DNA of 64,000 nucleotides from NCBI RefSeq assembly GCF_009649745.1, contig NZ_WJNG01000001.1, positions 62,001 to 126,000 of the forward strand, read 5' to 3'. Of this stretch, positions 27,331-36,180 are shown one piece after another. Under the pieces are notes generated by a model that was given only the letters and a program-made list of their open reading frames with translations, ran no database searches and was not told the DNA's origin. The stretch is from Aquibacillus halophilus. Its GTDB lineage: Bacteria; Bacillota; Bacilli; Bacillales; Amphibacillaceae. Both the position numbers and the translations under genes were made by a program. How positions within the stretch are numbered: position 1 is the first letter of the stretch; every line of letters begins with the position of its first letter.

Positions 27331-28140
27331 TTATAAGGATGAGGTTGTATCTATTTCTGAATCTTTATTTTTTTCACGCCTCTTTTTCTTCTTCAATGTT
27401 GAAGATGCAATGAAATCTGTTTTAACACTGATAATATAGTTAATAAGAGATAATTCCTCTAGAACATCTTGAAAACTACTTGATTTTTTAAACTTAACTG
27501 TTAATCTTAATTGGATATAATCCGATACCAATTCATCTGAAGTCTTCAATTCTAGGTTATCAATATCTATTTTTTTAACTTCTACACCAGTACTAGCAAG
27601 CTTATTTAAAATACCACTTAAATGACCAGGACCCTCTACCATTTTCAACAATAATTCTTGAGGAGTCTTCCTTCTAGTCAGTAGTTTCTCCATCTTGCTA
27701 AGAGCAAATAAAGAGATAAGTACAAGTGCGGTAGAGAGGATAGCAGCAAAGTAAAATCCTGCACCTACAGCAAGTCCAATAGCTGCACTTACCCATAACG
27801 ATGCAGCGGTAGTAAGTCCCGAGACAATTTTCCCTGTCCTAAGAATCGTACCGGCCCCAAGAAATCCGATACCGCTAATAACCTGTGCCGCCAGTCGAGC
27901 TGGATCCATTCTTACATTGGGCTCATTTGCAAATTGTGAAAAACCATAAATAGACAAAAGAACAATTAATGCTGATCCTAAACAAACAAGAATGTGAGTA
28001 CGAAATCCTGCGTGATGGGATCCAAGTTCCCTCTCTAAACCAATTGCACCGCCGAGAACAAGAGCTATCACTAGGCGTATGCTTATTTCAACTTCAGTGA
28101 TTTGCCAAACTTCAGGATTAAAAATCATTAAAGTCAACAC
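27331..28140 (-). CDS. MgtC/SapB family membrane protein
   Basis: 269 residues: four or five N-terminal membrane helices with the family signature (ALVLGGAIGLERELGSHHAGFRTH near 28, then GIGFLGAGTILR near 90, and GLTTAASLWVSAAIG near 108), then a soluble ACT-like C-terminal domain (about 160-245). MgtC relatives influence magnesium/phosphate homeostasis by acting on other membrane proteins. The first possible start is GTG at 28140, immediately after the upstream stop. An ATG four codons later is an alternative, and neither has a strong ribosome site. Its place between PHP hydrolase and eutL is unusual. Confidence 0.85.
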   Translation of the reverse strand: MLTLMIFNPEVWQITEVEISIRLVIALVLGGAIGLERELGSHHAGFRTHILVCLGSALIVLLSIYGFSQFANEPNVRMDPARLAAQVISGIGFLGAGTILRTGKIVSGLTTAASLWVSAAIGLAVGAGFYFAAILSTALVLISLFALSKMEKLLTRRKTPQELLLKMVEGPGHLSGILNKLASTGVEVKKIDIDNLELKTSDELVSDYIQLRLTVKFKKSSSFQDVLEELSLINYIISVKTDFIASSTLKKKKRREKNKDSEIDTTSSL

Positions 28141-29133
28141 TTATATGTCTACCGAGTAACGCTTTTTATTTTTAAAATAAACAATTTCTTTGTAACCTAC
28201 CTGAACGGCTTGCTCGACGGCATCCTCAATCATCGTTCCAAGATCATCTGGAAAGTGGGAATCTGAGCTCGTGGTAATTGGTACCCCATTCTTGTGAAGC
28301 GTCTCGAGAAACAACGGGCTAGGGCACATTTCTTTAACAGGATAGCGATAAGCTAAACCCATGTTGATTTCAGTGGCTACATCTGCATCTTTTAGCGCTT
28401 TGGCAACTCTGTTATATAAAGGTATAAGCAGTTCTTCATCCGGCCGATAATTAAATACTTTTATGTTGTCTAGATGTGCAATAATTTGAAATAAACCACT
28501 ACGGGCCGCTCCAATCACATGGTCAAAAAATTGCGTGTAAAGGTCGAGAAGCTCTAGTTCTTCAAAACGATGTTGCAGTTCAGGGTTATCAAATCCCCAA
28601 CCATCAATAAAGTGTACAGATCCAATAACAAAATCAAACTCGTACGGAGCAAGCAATTCCTCCAATTCACTTTCACAACCCGGGAAAAAATCTGCTTCAA
28701 CACCAAGCGATATAGGTGTACCTTTTTTCTGAAAGCGACGAACTAGCTCAAAATAGCCTTCGATGGATTCTGTACAAACTCTATCTAACCAGTATCGTTG
28801 CATTGTTCCTGTCTGTGAACTATCTAATACCATGTATCTTTCATAATAAGAGCGAAATTCCGTGAATCGATATAAATGATCAACGATTCCAAAATGTCCT
28901 ATCCCTTGTTCTTCTCCTAATCGAATATACTGATCCAACCACTCATCCGAATAGCTCCCCTTTTGAACTCGGTGATTTAATGCCCCAAGAAGATCGCGCA
29001 TCCAGTCTAGGGAATGAATCTCTAAATGATTTTTCATGTTTGGATCCGCGTTTACTATTGCTTGGGTAGTTCGCATTAACCATCGAATCGAATATGGACC
29101 TTCTTCTAGATGAAAATGGTGGTCGATCTTCAT
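28141..29133 (-). CDS. PHP-domain phosphoesterase (histidinol-phosphatase-like)
   Basis: About 330 residues. Metal-binding motifs of the PHP fold are in order: HHFHLE at residue 4, GIVDH near 100, GVEADFFPG near 165, GSVHFID near 190, IIAHLD near 240 and SSDSHFPDD near 300. The domain hydrolyses phosphate esters, and family members include HisJ and cyclic-phosphodiester enzymes. GAGGAGG 7 nt upstream fixes the start at 29133, overlapping the regulator stop by 4 bp. Within the importer cassette it probably acts on a phosphorylated intermediate. It is not in a his operon, so histidine synthesis is unlikely. Confidence 0.85.
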   Translation of the reverse strand: MKIDHHFHLEEGPYSIRWLMRTTQAIVNADPNMKNHLEIHSLDWMRDLLGALNHRVQKGSYSDEWLDQYIRLGEEQGIGHFGIVDHLYRFTEFRSYYERYMVLDSSQTGTMQRYWLDRVCTESIEGYFELVRRFQKKGTPISLGVEADFFPGCESELEELLAPYEFDFVIGSVHFIDGWGFDNPELQHRFEELELLDLYTQFFDHVIGAARSGLFQIIAHLDNIKVFNYRPDEELLIPLYNRVAKALKDADVATEINMGLAYRYPVKEMCPSPLFLETLHKNGVPITTSSDSHFPDDLGTMIEDAVEQAVQVGYKEIVYFKNKKRYSVDI

Positions 29134-29915
29134 TCCGATTCCTCCTCGTCTGCAATATGGAGATGGATATCTTTCTCCGATATATATTGTCTCCATTCCT
29201 CGGAACAACCACTGTCGGTGATGATTGTATATACCTCGTGCAGTGGACAAATGTTAGCAAACATTGTTTTACCAAATTTCGTATGATCTACTAGGAGAAA
29301 AACCTCGTCAGCCCGCTCCATCATTTTCCTTGAAATATAAGCTTCAGCTAAATCATAATCCGTTACACCATCAACTAATGAAACACCGCCAGCTGAAATA
29401 AATACTTTGTTCACATTAAGCTGAGATAGTACCAACTCGGCTAACGGACCGGTTGCAGATTTTTGTTCAATGTTTACCTCGCCACCAATAAAAATGATTC
29501 GACCTTTAAACATTTCCATAGCGAGTAAAACGGTTGGTGTCGAATGAGTAACAAGTTTTATGTTTTCATACTGATTCAAATGGCGAATAATCTCAATTGT
29601 AGTTGTTCCATTACCAATCATAATGGTATCTCCATCATTAATTAAGGATGCGGCATACTTGCCAATAGCCGCTTTCTCCACCGCATTTAGATGTGTTTTC
29701 ATCTCAAAGGGAGGTTCAAATGAATCAGATTTCGCACTAACTGCACCGCCATAAACCTTTTTAAGCTTTCCTTCTTGTTCTAATCTTTCTAAATCACGCC
29801 GAATTGTTTCTGTTGATACATTTAGTTCTTTTGCCATTACTAAAGCTTTCACAGAATCTTCTCTGTAAAGCTTCTCCAATATCTTCTTTTTTCTATCCTC
29901 GTAAGATAAAGACAT
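29130..29915 (-). CDS. DeoR-family transcriptional regulator
   Basis: 261 residues. N-terminal winged helix (RKKKILEKLYREDSVKA then LNVSTETIRRDLERLE near 30-50, KKVYGGAV) followed by the DeoRC sugar-phosphate-sensing domain (GNGTTTIEIIRHL near 100, VFISAGGVS near 168 and DHTKFG near 215). Family members such as GlpR bind phosphorylated ligands, which fits control by glycerol-3-phosphate or a related phosphate ester. It takes the place of EutVW or EutR, which are absent here. Encoded 11 bp after the ABC ATPase. Confidence 0.92.
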   Translation of the reverse strand: MSLSYEDRKKKILEKLYREDSVKALVMAKELNVSTETIRRDLERLEQEGKLKKVYGGAVSAKSDSFEPPFEMKTHLNAVEKAAIGKYAASLINDGDTIMIGNGTTTIEIIRHLNQYENIKLVTHSTPTVLLAMEMFKGRIIFIGGEVNIEQKSATGPLAELVLSQLNVNKVFISAGGVSLVDGVTDYDLAEAYISRKMMERADEVFLLVDHTKFGKTMFANICPLHEVYTIITDSGCSEEWRQYISEKDIHLHIADEEESE

Positions 29916-29926
29916 GATTAACCTCC

Positions 29927-30967
29927 TTAAGAGGGGATTCTCAATCCTTTACACTCTTCAATAGGAATGGCAATCTGGACAGTCATACCATTCTTAATCC
30001 AATGTATTTTAGATTCATTTAAAGCGTCTACGGTGATGCCAATCCCCTTAACATCCATATCGAATCTCATCACATTACCAAGCACAGTTGACATGACCAC
30101 TTCCGCCTCACAGATGATATTTATCGTTTCATCCATATTGTGCCCTTCTTTAGCTAATGGAAAAATAGAAATGGCTTCTGGTCGGATAGCAAATAGTTCA
30201 TTTTCACTTACTAACCGAGCGCCAGTTGTTTCTAATTCTGACTTTTTCAGCACATTGTAATTGCCGATAAATCGTGCAACGAATTCCGTTTCTGGAGAAG
30301 TATAAATACTCCTTGGACCGCCTTCTTGTTCAATATCCCCATGGTTCATGACAAAAATTCGATCGGAAATCGTTAAGGCTTCCTCTTGGTCATGAGTAAC
30401 AAAAATAGTCGTCATATTTAACTTGCGCTGTATTAGACGTATTTCGTTTCTTAACGTTCTTCTGATTTGGGCATCTAATGCACTTAGTGGTTCATCCAAC
30501 AAAAGGATTTTGGGCTTCTTAATCAAAGCACGGGCAAGAGCAACTCTCTGCTGCTGCCCTCCTGATAATTGGCCAGGGTACATATTTTCCTTTCCTTTTA
30601 AATCAATTAACTCAACCATCTCTTCAACCTTAACCGTATATTGTTCCTTATCCATTTTCTCCATTTTTAGACCAAACGCTATATTCTGGAACACGTTTAG
30701 GTTTGGAAACAAAGCATAGGACTGAAACACCATCCCCACTTCTCTATCCTTAGATGGCAAATGAGTAATTTTTTTGTCACCTACATATATATCACCCGAG
30801 CTCAAATCATTTAGTCCAGCAATCGCCCTTAACAATGTACTCTTCCCACAGCCTGAAGGACCCAGCAGTGTGATAAATTCACCTTCTTCGATGGAAAGGG
30901 AGATATTGTTTAATACCTTGGTAGAACCGAAATATTTTGATACACCTTCAATTTTTACGTAACTCAT
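29927..30967 (-). CDS. ABC transporter ATP-binding protein (organophosphate/AEP/polyamine-type importer)
   Basis: 346 residues: Walker A LLGPSGCGKSTLL near 35, Q-loop, signature LSGGQQQRVALARAL near 133, Walker B ILLLDEPLSALD near 155 and H-loop FVTHDQEEA near 190, then a C-terminal TOBE-like regulatory domain (about 240-345). This is the PotA/FbpC/PhnT class that works with two permeases and one binding protein. The ATG overlaps the permease stop by one base. Confidence 0.93.
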   Translation of the reverse strand: MSYVKIEGVSKYFGSTKVLNNISLSIEEGEFITLLGPSGCGKSTLLRAIAGLNDLSSGDIYVGDKKITHLPSKDREVGMVFQSYALFPNLNVFQNIAFGLKMEKMDKEQYTVKVEEMVELIDLKGKENMYPGQLSGGQQQRVALARALIKKPKILLLDEPLSALDAQIRRTLRNEIRLIQRKLNMTTIFVTHDQEEALTISDRIFVMNHGDIEQEGGPRSIYTSPETEFVARFIGNYNVLKKSELETTGARLVSENELFAIRPEAISIFPLAKEGHNMDETINIICEAEVVMSTVLGNVMRFDMDVKGIGITVDALNESKIHWIKNGMTVQIAIPIEECKGLRIPS

Positions 30968-31809
30968 TATTCTCCCCCCTTTGCTATAGTTGAAGCAACA
31001 TATTCTTTAGGCTTCCACCTGCCGAGTTTAATAATAAATCCTGAAATTATGAAAATAAGTATGAAGTAAGTTATTACGACAGCACTTGCTGTCTGACCAC
31101 CTGTTCTCATTTTGTTGAACAGGTAAATTTGAATCGTTTCAAAGCTACCTCCGACTAGCAAATTCGCATAAACGAATTCACCGAAGATTAACGAGAATGA
31201 TAGTAAACTAGATATTAAAATACCCGGTAAGATGTTAGGAAGAATCACTTGAACAAACGCGGTAATTTTCCCTGCTCCAAGAATCTCCGCTGCCTCCATA
31301 AGGTCCTTAGCATGGATTGTCCTTAAGCTGTTTCGTATACTTTGGTAGCTAAAGGGAAGAATCAAAATAAAATATGCACCCACCAAGATCCATATTGTTC
31401 CTGAAATAGCAATTGGACCACTAGAGTAAATCTTTATTAGACCAATAGCTGTTACAACTGGAGGAAATGCAAATGGAAGTAATACTGCTATTTGTAGTAA
31501 CTTCTCCCATTTCGGTAAGTAGACCGCTATTACGAAAATAGCTGGCACCATAATCATCAGTGAAATAATGACCGTAATAGCACTAACTAAAACTGATCTA
31601 CCCATCGCACTTATAAATCGCACATCTGTAAAAATTTCAACGTACCATTGAAGCGTGTAATGGTGCGGAACAAGTTCCGACTGCCATTCCTTAGCTAATG
31701 ATAGTAATAATGTTGCCATTACTGGAAGAAATAAATAGATTAGTAGTAATGCAATGACAGCTTGGTGCCAAAAGAGGCCTTTTGTTTTCTTGGTTGTGTC
31801 ATGGCTCAT
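30967..31809 (-). CDS. ABC transporter permease, second subunit
   Basis: About 280 residues, six hydrophobic segments, and the cytoplasmic EAA loop (DLMEAAEILGAGKITAFVQVILP near residue 175). PotC/PhnV-type permease. The ATG at 31809 overlaps the first permease stop by 4 bp and has GGAGGAGAG upstream. Confidence 0.92.
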   Translation of the reverse strand: MSHDTTKKTKGLFWHQAVIALLLIYLFLPVMATLLLSLAKEWQSELVPHHYTLQWYVEIFTDVRFISAMGRSVLVSAITVIISLMIMVPAIFVIAVYLPKWEKLLQIAVLLPFAFPPVVTAIGLIKIYSSGPIAISGTIWILVGAYFILILPFSYQSIRNSLRTIHAKDLMEAAEILGAGKITAFVQVILPNILPGILISSLLSFSLIFGEFVYANLLVGGSFETIQIYLFNKMRTGGQTASAVVITYFILIFIISGFIIKLGRWKPKEYVASTIAKGGE

Positions 31810-32663
31810 GTCCCTCTCCTCCTTGACCACCTTAGCATCAGTTCATTAACTACCAAGGAGAATATCATAATGATTGCAAGAATAACTGCTAATGCACTGC
31901 CAAGTTGAAAGTTCGGGAAAATATCTCCAGACACAAGTGCAGCTATTCGAATCGTTAAAAGATTAAAGCTAATCCCTGTCAGTGCATAAGCTGTTGCATA
32001 AGCGCCTAATGCGTTAGCAATTAACAGACTAAACGTTCCGAGAAGTCCCGGAAGAAGCACAGGAATACCGATGTAGCGCCAAAATTTCCAAGTAGATGCA
32101 CCAAGTAGTGAAGCAGCTTCCTTCCATTCTGTACGAATACCATAAAAAATCGGATAAACTAATAAAATAGCTAGTGGAGTCTGGTAGTATATGTAAAGCT
32201 GTGTAACACCTGTCTGGGAATAGAGGTCAAATGAACCTGCTGCTTCAACGCCCATCCTCTCTAGGAGTAGGAGCAAAGCGCCGTTATTACCCATTAGGAT
32301 CATATAAGCAAATGCCAACGGAACGCCAGCAAAGTTGGTCATCATATTGGAGACCATCAATAGTTGATCCCTAATACCGGTTGTGAATCTTGTAATTGAA
32401 TAGGCCACAAATAACGCAATGATCATAGCTGCTACACTGGAATTAATAGAAATAACAATACTGTTTTTCATTGCTTCCAGATACAAACTAGTTGTGAGGC
32501 CCTTATAGTATTGGTCTAGGGTAAACCCTAGACCATCACTATTTTGAAAGCTCATTACAACCATTTGAAAGACAGGTATAATTTCAAAGGCGAAGACCCA
32601 AATCAAAAGCGGAACCAACGCCATTAACATTATTTTACTTTTGCTTGAACCTGTTCTAGCCAT
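31806..32663 (-). CDS. ABC transporter permease, first subunit
   Basis: About 285 residues, six membrane helices, EAA loop EWKEAASLLGASTWKFWRYIGIP near residue 180. PotB/PhnU-type. With start ATG at 32663 (AAAGGAG 11 nt upstream) the gene overlaps the binding-protein gene by 34 bp. A start at 32696 is possible but less likely. Confidence 0.92.
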   Translation of the reverse strand: MARTGSSKSKIMLMALVPLLIWVFAFEIIPVFQMVVMSFQNSDGLGFTLDQYYKGLTTSLYLEAMKNSIVISINSSVAAMIIALFVAYSITRFTTGIRDQLLMVSNMMTNFAGVPLAFAYMILMGNNGALLLLLERMGVEAAGSFDLYSQTGVTQLYIYYQTPLAILLVYPIFYGIRTEWKEAASLLGASTWKFWRYIGIPVLLPGLLGTFSLLIANALGAYATAYALTGISFNLLTIRIAALVSGDIFPNFQLGSALAVILAIIMIFSLVVNELMLRWSRRRGT

Positions 32664-33745
32664 AACTGTGGAAGCTCCTTTATCGTGTTTTCCCATGCTT
32701 CAAAATCGTTAACTGGCATCGCCTTAGCATACTCGTCATTATCGATTAACAAGGAAGCTACATCGTCAGGTAATTCAACATTAGTACGAATTGGTCGGGC
32801 ATAACCCTTTGCCAAGTTGATCTGTCCTTCATCACTAAAAATGTAAGCTCTTGCTAACTTTGCTGCATTAGGGTTCGAAGCATTTGAATTAATAACAGAT
32901 GCATATCCACTAATAACACTGCCATCTACTGGAATGTGGACGTCAAATTTTTCAGCATCAAGTTCATCTCTGTAGCCAAGTGCATTGAAATCCCATAGCA
33001 AAGCAACTTCAACTTCACCCTTTTGAATATTTGGTACTAACACATCAACCTTTGACACTCGGTCTTGCTCTGCAAGTTCTGCAAAGAAATCTAGTCCTGG
33101 TTGAAGATTTGTTTCGTCACCACCATATGCAAATGATGCTGCCAATACCCCGTATTGTGCTTGTGATGCTTTAGTAACGTCACCAACGGATATTTTGTAA
33201 TCGCCATTTTTCACGTCTTCCCAAGATTTCGGGCAAGTATCAACTAATGTATTATTACAAAGGAATGCGATGGAACCAGTGTATCCAACCATCCAATCAC
33301 CGTCATCGTCCTTAGCCCAATCCGGAACGTCATCCCAGTATTCGGTCTTATATTTCGCTGTCAATCCCTTTTCCTCAGCAATCGGACCAAAGGATATACC
33401 AACATCACCGATATCTGGAGCATTATTTTTTTCGTTCTCAAATTTGGCAAGTTCTTCTGCACTACTCATATCAGTATCTGTATGTTCTATGTCGTATTTA
33501 GACTTAAGATCAGCCCATGTATCCTTCCAGTTCGCCCAGTTATCAGGCATACCAACACTTATAACTTCTCCTTCTTCTTGAGCCAACGGTAGAAGTTCTT
33601 CTAAAGTAGGATTTTCACCTAAATCTCCTCCATCATCACTATCCCCTTGGGCACTATCAGAACTACAAGCAGCTAAAGTAAAGATAAGAATTAACAGTAA
33701 ACCAAAAAATAAAGTTTTCCCCATTTTCCTTGTAACAATTGACAT
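32630..33745 (-). CDS. ABC transporter substrate-binding lipoprotein
   Basis: 371 residues. Signal peptide with lipobox TLAAC (Cys near residue 27), an acidic linker, then a type-2 periplasmic-binding fold (EGEVISVGMPDNWANWKDTW near 56, GYTGSIAFLCNN near 150, WDFNALGY near 245). It belongs with the spermidine/iron/thiamine/2-aminoethylphosphonate group of binding proteins. AGGAGG 7 nt before the ATG. The genomic context points to a phosphate diester of ethanolamine, but 2-aminoethylphosphonate or phosphoethanolamine remain possible ligands. Confidence 0.92.
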   Translation of the reverse strand: MSIVTRKMGKTLFFGLLLILIFTLAACSSDSAQGDSDDGGDLGENPTLEELLPLAQEEGEVISVGMPDNWANWKDTWADLKSKYDIEHTDTDMSSAEELAKFENEKNNAPDIGDVGISFGPIAEEKGLTAKYKTEYWDDVPDWAKDDDGDWMVGYTGSIAFLCNNTLVDTCPKSWEDVKNGDYKISVGDVTKASQAQYGVLAASFAYGGDETNLQPGLDFFAELAEQDRVSKVDVLVPNIQKGEVEVALLWDFNALGYRDELDAEKFDVHIPVDGSVISGYASVINSNASNPNAAKLARAYIFSDEGQINLAKGYARPIRTNVELPDDVASLLIDNDEYAKAMPVNDFEAWENTIKELPQLWLEQVQAKVK

Positions 33746-33776
33746 TGTTCTTCCTCCTCTAATTCTTATTCACTAT

Positions 33777-34613
33777 TTATTCCAACTGGTTATTTTTTAC
33801 AAACCCCGGCAGTGGAATCTGATTCATTGCTTCTGTGGGGTGTAACCCGAGAAGTCTGCATACTAGAGGAGCTATGCCTATTTGCGGGAAAATACCTTCC
33901 TTATTACTCGGCGTTCTGAAACTTTCTCCAATTGCGAACAGCGCCACATCTCTTTCACCACTCCCAGTTCCTCCGTGGTGTCCATCCTCATTCATGCCAT
34001 GGTCGGATGTTATCAAAATTTCATAGCCTTCAGCCATCCAAGTTGGTAGCAATTGTGCTAACAGGCTATCTGCAGCATTTGCTTGACCTCGATATTCCTT
34101 TGAATTGGATGTGTACTTATGACCTACATCATCAATATTCATGGAATGAATATACAAAAAATCGGGGTCATACGTTTTTCTCAAATGCTCGGCGTCAGCA
34201 AAAACATGGGAGTCTGGATATGTATCCTCAAAATAAAATGCTCCATGTTGGATCGGTTTCTCTACATCATGCTGTAATCGATCCTTAAACACATTAAAAG
34301 GAGCACTATTGTAAAGCTCACTCACCCAATAGTAAGCTGCTGCCGCAGTGGTAAGTCCCTCCTTTCTACAAAGATGAAAGATACTTGTTTGATTGGATAA
34401 TCTAACTATTTTATTTGCTGTAATCCCATTTATCGAACTAGGTGTTCCAGTTAATAGAACTTCATATAATGGTCGAGATAAGCTTGGGAGTTCCGATTTC
34501 ACTTTATATAAAGCACTTTTCGAATGTTCAACGAGATGATTCAAATATCCCATTTCTGAAATGGCTACATCATATCTCAATCCGTCGAGTACAACCATGA
34601 TGGTTTTACCCAA
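33777..34613 (-). CDS. Alkaline-phosphatase-superfamily phosphodiesterase/phosphatase
   Basis: About 278 residues, no signal peptide. Motifs of the alkaline phosphatase superfamily: MVVLDGLRYD (first metal Asp) near residue 8, SLSRPLYEVLLTGTPSS (nucleophile Ser/Thr region) near 45, HSMNIDDVGHKY near 165 and TSDHGMNEDGHHGG near 205. Related enzymes include phosphonoacetate hydrolase and nucleotide pyrophosphatase/phosphodiesterases. First gene of the 19-kb cluster. Start: GAGAGGTG lies 6 nt before a TTG at 34613. A GTG at 34622 overlaps that site and is less likely. The substrate is unknown. Confidence 0.85.
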   Translation of the reverse strand: MGKTIMVVLDGLRYDVAISEMGYLNHLVEHSKSALYKVKSELPSLSRPLYEVLLTGTPSSINGITANKIVRLSNQTSIFHLCRKEGLTTAAAAYYWVSELYNSAPFNVFKDRLQHDVEKPIQHGAFYFEDTYPDSHVFADAEHLRKTYDPDFLYIHSMNIDDVGHKYTSNSKEYRGQANAADSLLAQLLPTWMAEGYEILITSDHGMNEDGHHGGTGSGERDVALFAIGESFRTPSNKEGIFPQIGIAPLVCRLLGLHPTEAMNQIPLPGFVKNNQLE

Positions 34614-34672
34614 AAACAACACCTCTCTTGTTTACTTTTTGTGGTTTGTTGTGTTTTCTTGTTGGTTACTTA

Positions 34673-34701
34673 ATATTAAGTGCTTGGATATTGGAAGTCA
34701 A
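34673..34701 (-). promoter_or_regulatory. Sigma-A promoter of the importer-Eut-Glp cluster
   Basis: On the minus strand, TTGACT (34696-34701), a 17-bp spacer and TAATAT (34673-34678) form a good vegetative promoter 60 bp before the first gene. A second TTGACT lies about 40 bp further upstream with a weak -10 (TAGAAA) at 17 bp, giving a possible tandem promoter. The nearly gapless run of genes to 15416 suggests one long transcript, though internal promoters cannot be excluded. Confidence 0.7.
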
Positions 34702-34743
34702 TATATTTTTCTAAATATTCTAAATTTAAGAGTCAAGAGCAGA

Positions 34744-35039
34744 GGGACGGTTCTTGTGCTTTATTTTTGACTTGTTCTGTGTAGGGCATGAATTTGTGAA
34801 ACTGCAAGTCTGTATAGATATAAATACTCATTTTTTTTGGACATTTAAAACAAAAAGAAGCAAGGGAATTGTCCCTCACTTCAAAAATTTACTCTATTGC
34901 TTTAAGCCTGATTTCAGCTAATACCTGTTGACCAAGTAGGCAGGTAGGCTTTTACGCTCCCTACTATTGATAATTTTTGCGATCTGGAATAGATGGTAAT
35001 ATAGCGAATCGAATCAAAAAGAAGCAAAAGAACCGTCCC
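34744..35039. repeat. Inverted-repeat-bounded element between the AbrB-type gene and the 19-kb cluster
   Basis: A plus copy at 34744-34758 (GGGACGGTTCTTGTG) and a perfect inverted copy at 35025-35039 enclose about 265 bp with a third, decayed copy at 34861-34875. The right end touches the TAG stop of the AbrB-type gene. No coding sequence inside. Confidence 0.75.
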
Positions 35040-36088
35040 TAAATTTTCGGCAAAAATACCTTCAAACAAAAAGGTAAGACCAACACAATCAGCAACATTC
35101 GTATCATTTGTAATGAACCCACAATCGAAGGATCTCCACCAACGCTTTCTGCGGTTAAAGCCATTTCTATAAGACCGCCTGGTGCAAGGCTTAGTATTGC
35201 AGTTACAAGATCGATAGGCGTAATCAGACTAAATAAATAACCTAAGCCAAAAGATATTGCTATCAGAATTACAGTTAAGCCAAAATAATAACCACAATAT
35301 TTTCCAGCTTTACGTAGATCTTTTATGGAAACGGAAAATCCCAAATAAATGCCTATCGTTAGCTGCGCAAAAATATAGAAGAAATCCGGTAAGTGATATA
35401 GCGGATAGTTAGTTATTTGAAAGATCGCGACGATAACCATTGGAATGATAACAAGTGCAGCTGGTATCCTTTCTTGGAGAAGTAAAGCAAGTCCGTAAAC
35501 AGCAACTAAAATAATGATGGTCCATAACGGCCCTTGTGAAGCATCGAGACCATTCAATAACTCCACATTTTCACTTCCTGAAGTTGGAGTGAATAATTGA
35601 GTCGCTAAAAGTGGAATCACAAATAACACCGTCATCAAACGTATGGTGTGGAAAATCGTAACTAGAGCTGTATTAGCTTTGAAAGAGCCACTTAAGGCAA
35701 TAATGGCAGACAAACCACCTGGTACACTTCCTAGCAGACTAGTTGGTACGTCAATTGGTATCCATTTTGTCAGTAAATAAGCATTAACTAGACTAATGGT
35801 TATCAAGAATATTGTCAGTAAGCTATACGGCAATAAGTAAGGTAAAACGAGGTCTATTGTTGCCGCAGTGAAAGTGCCACCAATCTGAATACCTGTGATA
35901 GTGAAAGAAAAATTGCGAAGTGCTGTCGAGGATTCCCCCTTAAAAGGAAGAAAAGTCTTGCACATGAATATTGCTAATAACGGTCCTAATATCCAAGGTA
36001 TGGGGATATGAAGCCACAAACATAGTAGACCACCGGCAAACCCAACAGCATATGTAGTACCAAAACTCTTAATATGATTAAGCTGCAT
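35039..36088 (-). CDS. AbrB-family (duplicated) membrane protein
   Basis: 349 residues, ten or so membrane helices with an internal duplication: LHIPIPWILGPLLA near 27 and the matching SLVNAYLLTKW, then PGGLSAIIALSG near 125 and PGGLIEMALTAESVGGDPS near 305. This is the AbrB/YdbN-type membrane family, often mis-named ammonia monooxygenase or AbrB regulator. Its transport substrate is unknown. The stop codon is the TAG of TAGGGACGG, supplied by the dispersed repeat. Confidence 0.85.
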   Translation of the reverse strand: MQLNHIKSFGTTYAVGFAGGLLCLWLHIPIPWILGPLLAIFMCKTFLPFKGESSTALRNFSFTITGIQIGGTFTAATIDLVLPYLLPYSLLTIFLITISLVNAYLLTKWIPIDVPTSLLGSVPGGLSAIIALSGSFKANTALVTIFHTIRLMTVLFVIPLLATQLFTPTSGSENVELLNGLDASQGPLWTIIILVAVYGLALLLQERIPAALVIIPMVIVAIFQITNYPLYHLPDFFYIFAQLTIGIYLGFSVSIKDLRKAGKYCGYYFGLTVILIAISFGLGYLFSLITPIDLVTAILSLAPGGLIEMALTAESVGGDPSIVGSLQMIRMLLIVLVLPFCLKVFLPKI

Positions 36089-36180
36089 CGAAGTCGCCTT
36101 CTCTCATGATATTACTAACTTACTACTAATAATATCAGAGTAAAAAATAGTATTCCACTTGGGTCTAGTAAATGAGTTAA

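Noticed and set aside
28141-29133. Assigning the PHP protein as histidinol phosphatase (hisJ/hisK)
   Set aside because: Motifs fit the fold, but the gene is coupled to a DeoR regulator and an ABC importer with no his genes around, so the specific name is unsupported.
29130-34622. Reading the importer cassette as a 2-aminoethylphosphonate system
   Set aside because: No PhnW, PhnX, PhnY or PhnZ type gene is present to break the C-P bond, and the downstream genes fit ethanolamine plus glycerol-3-phosphate better. Kept as an alternative ligand only.
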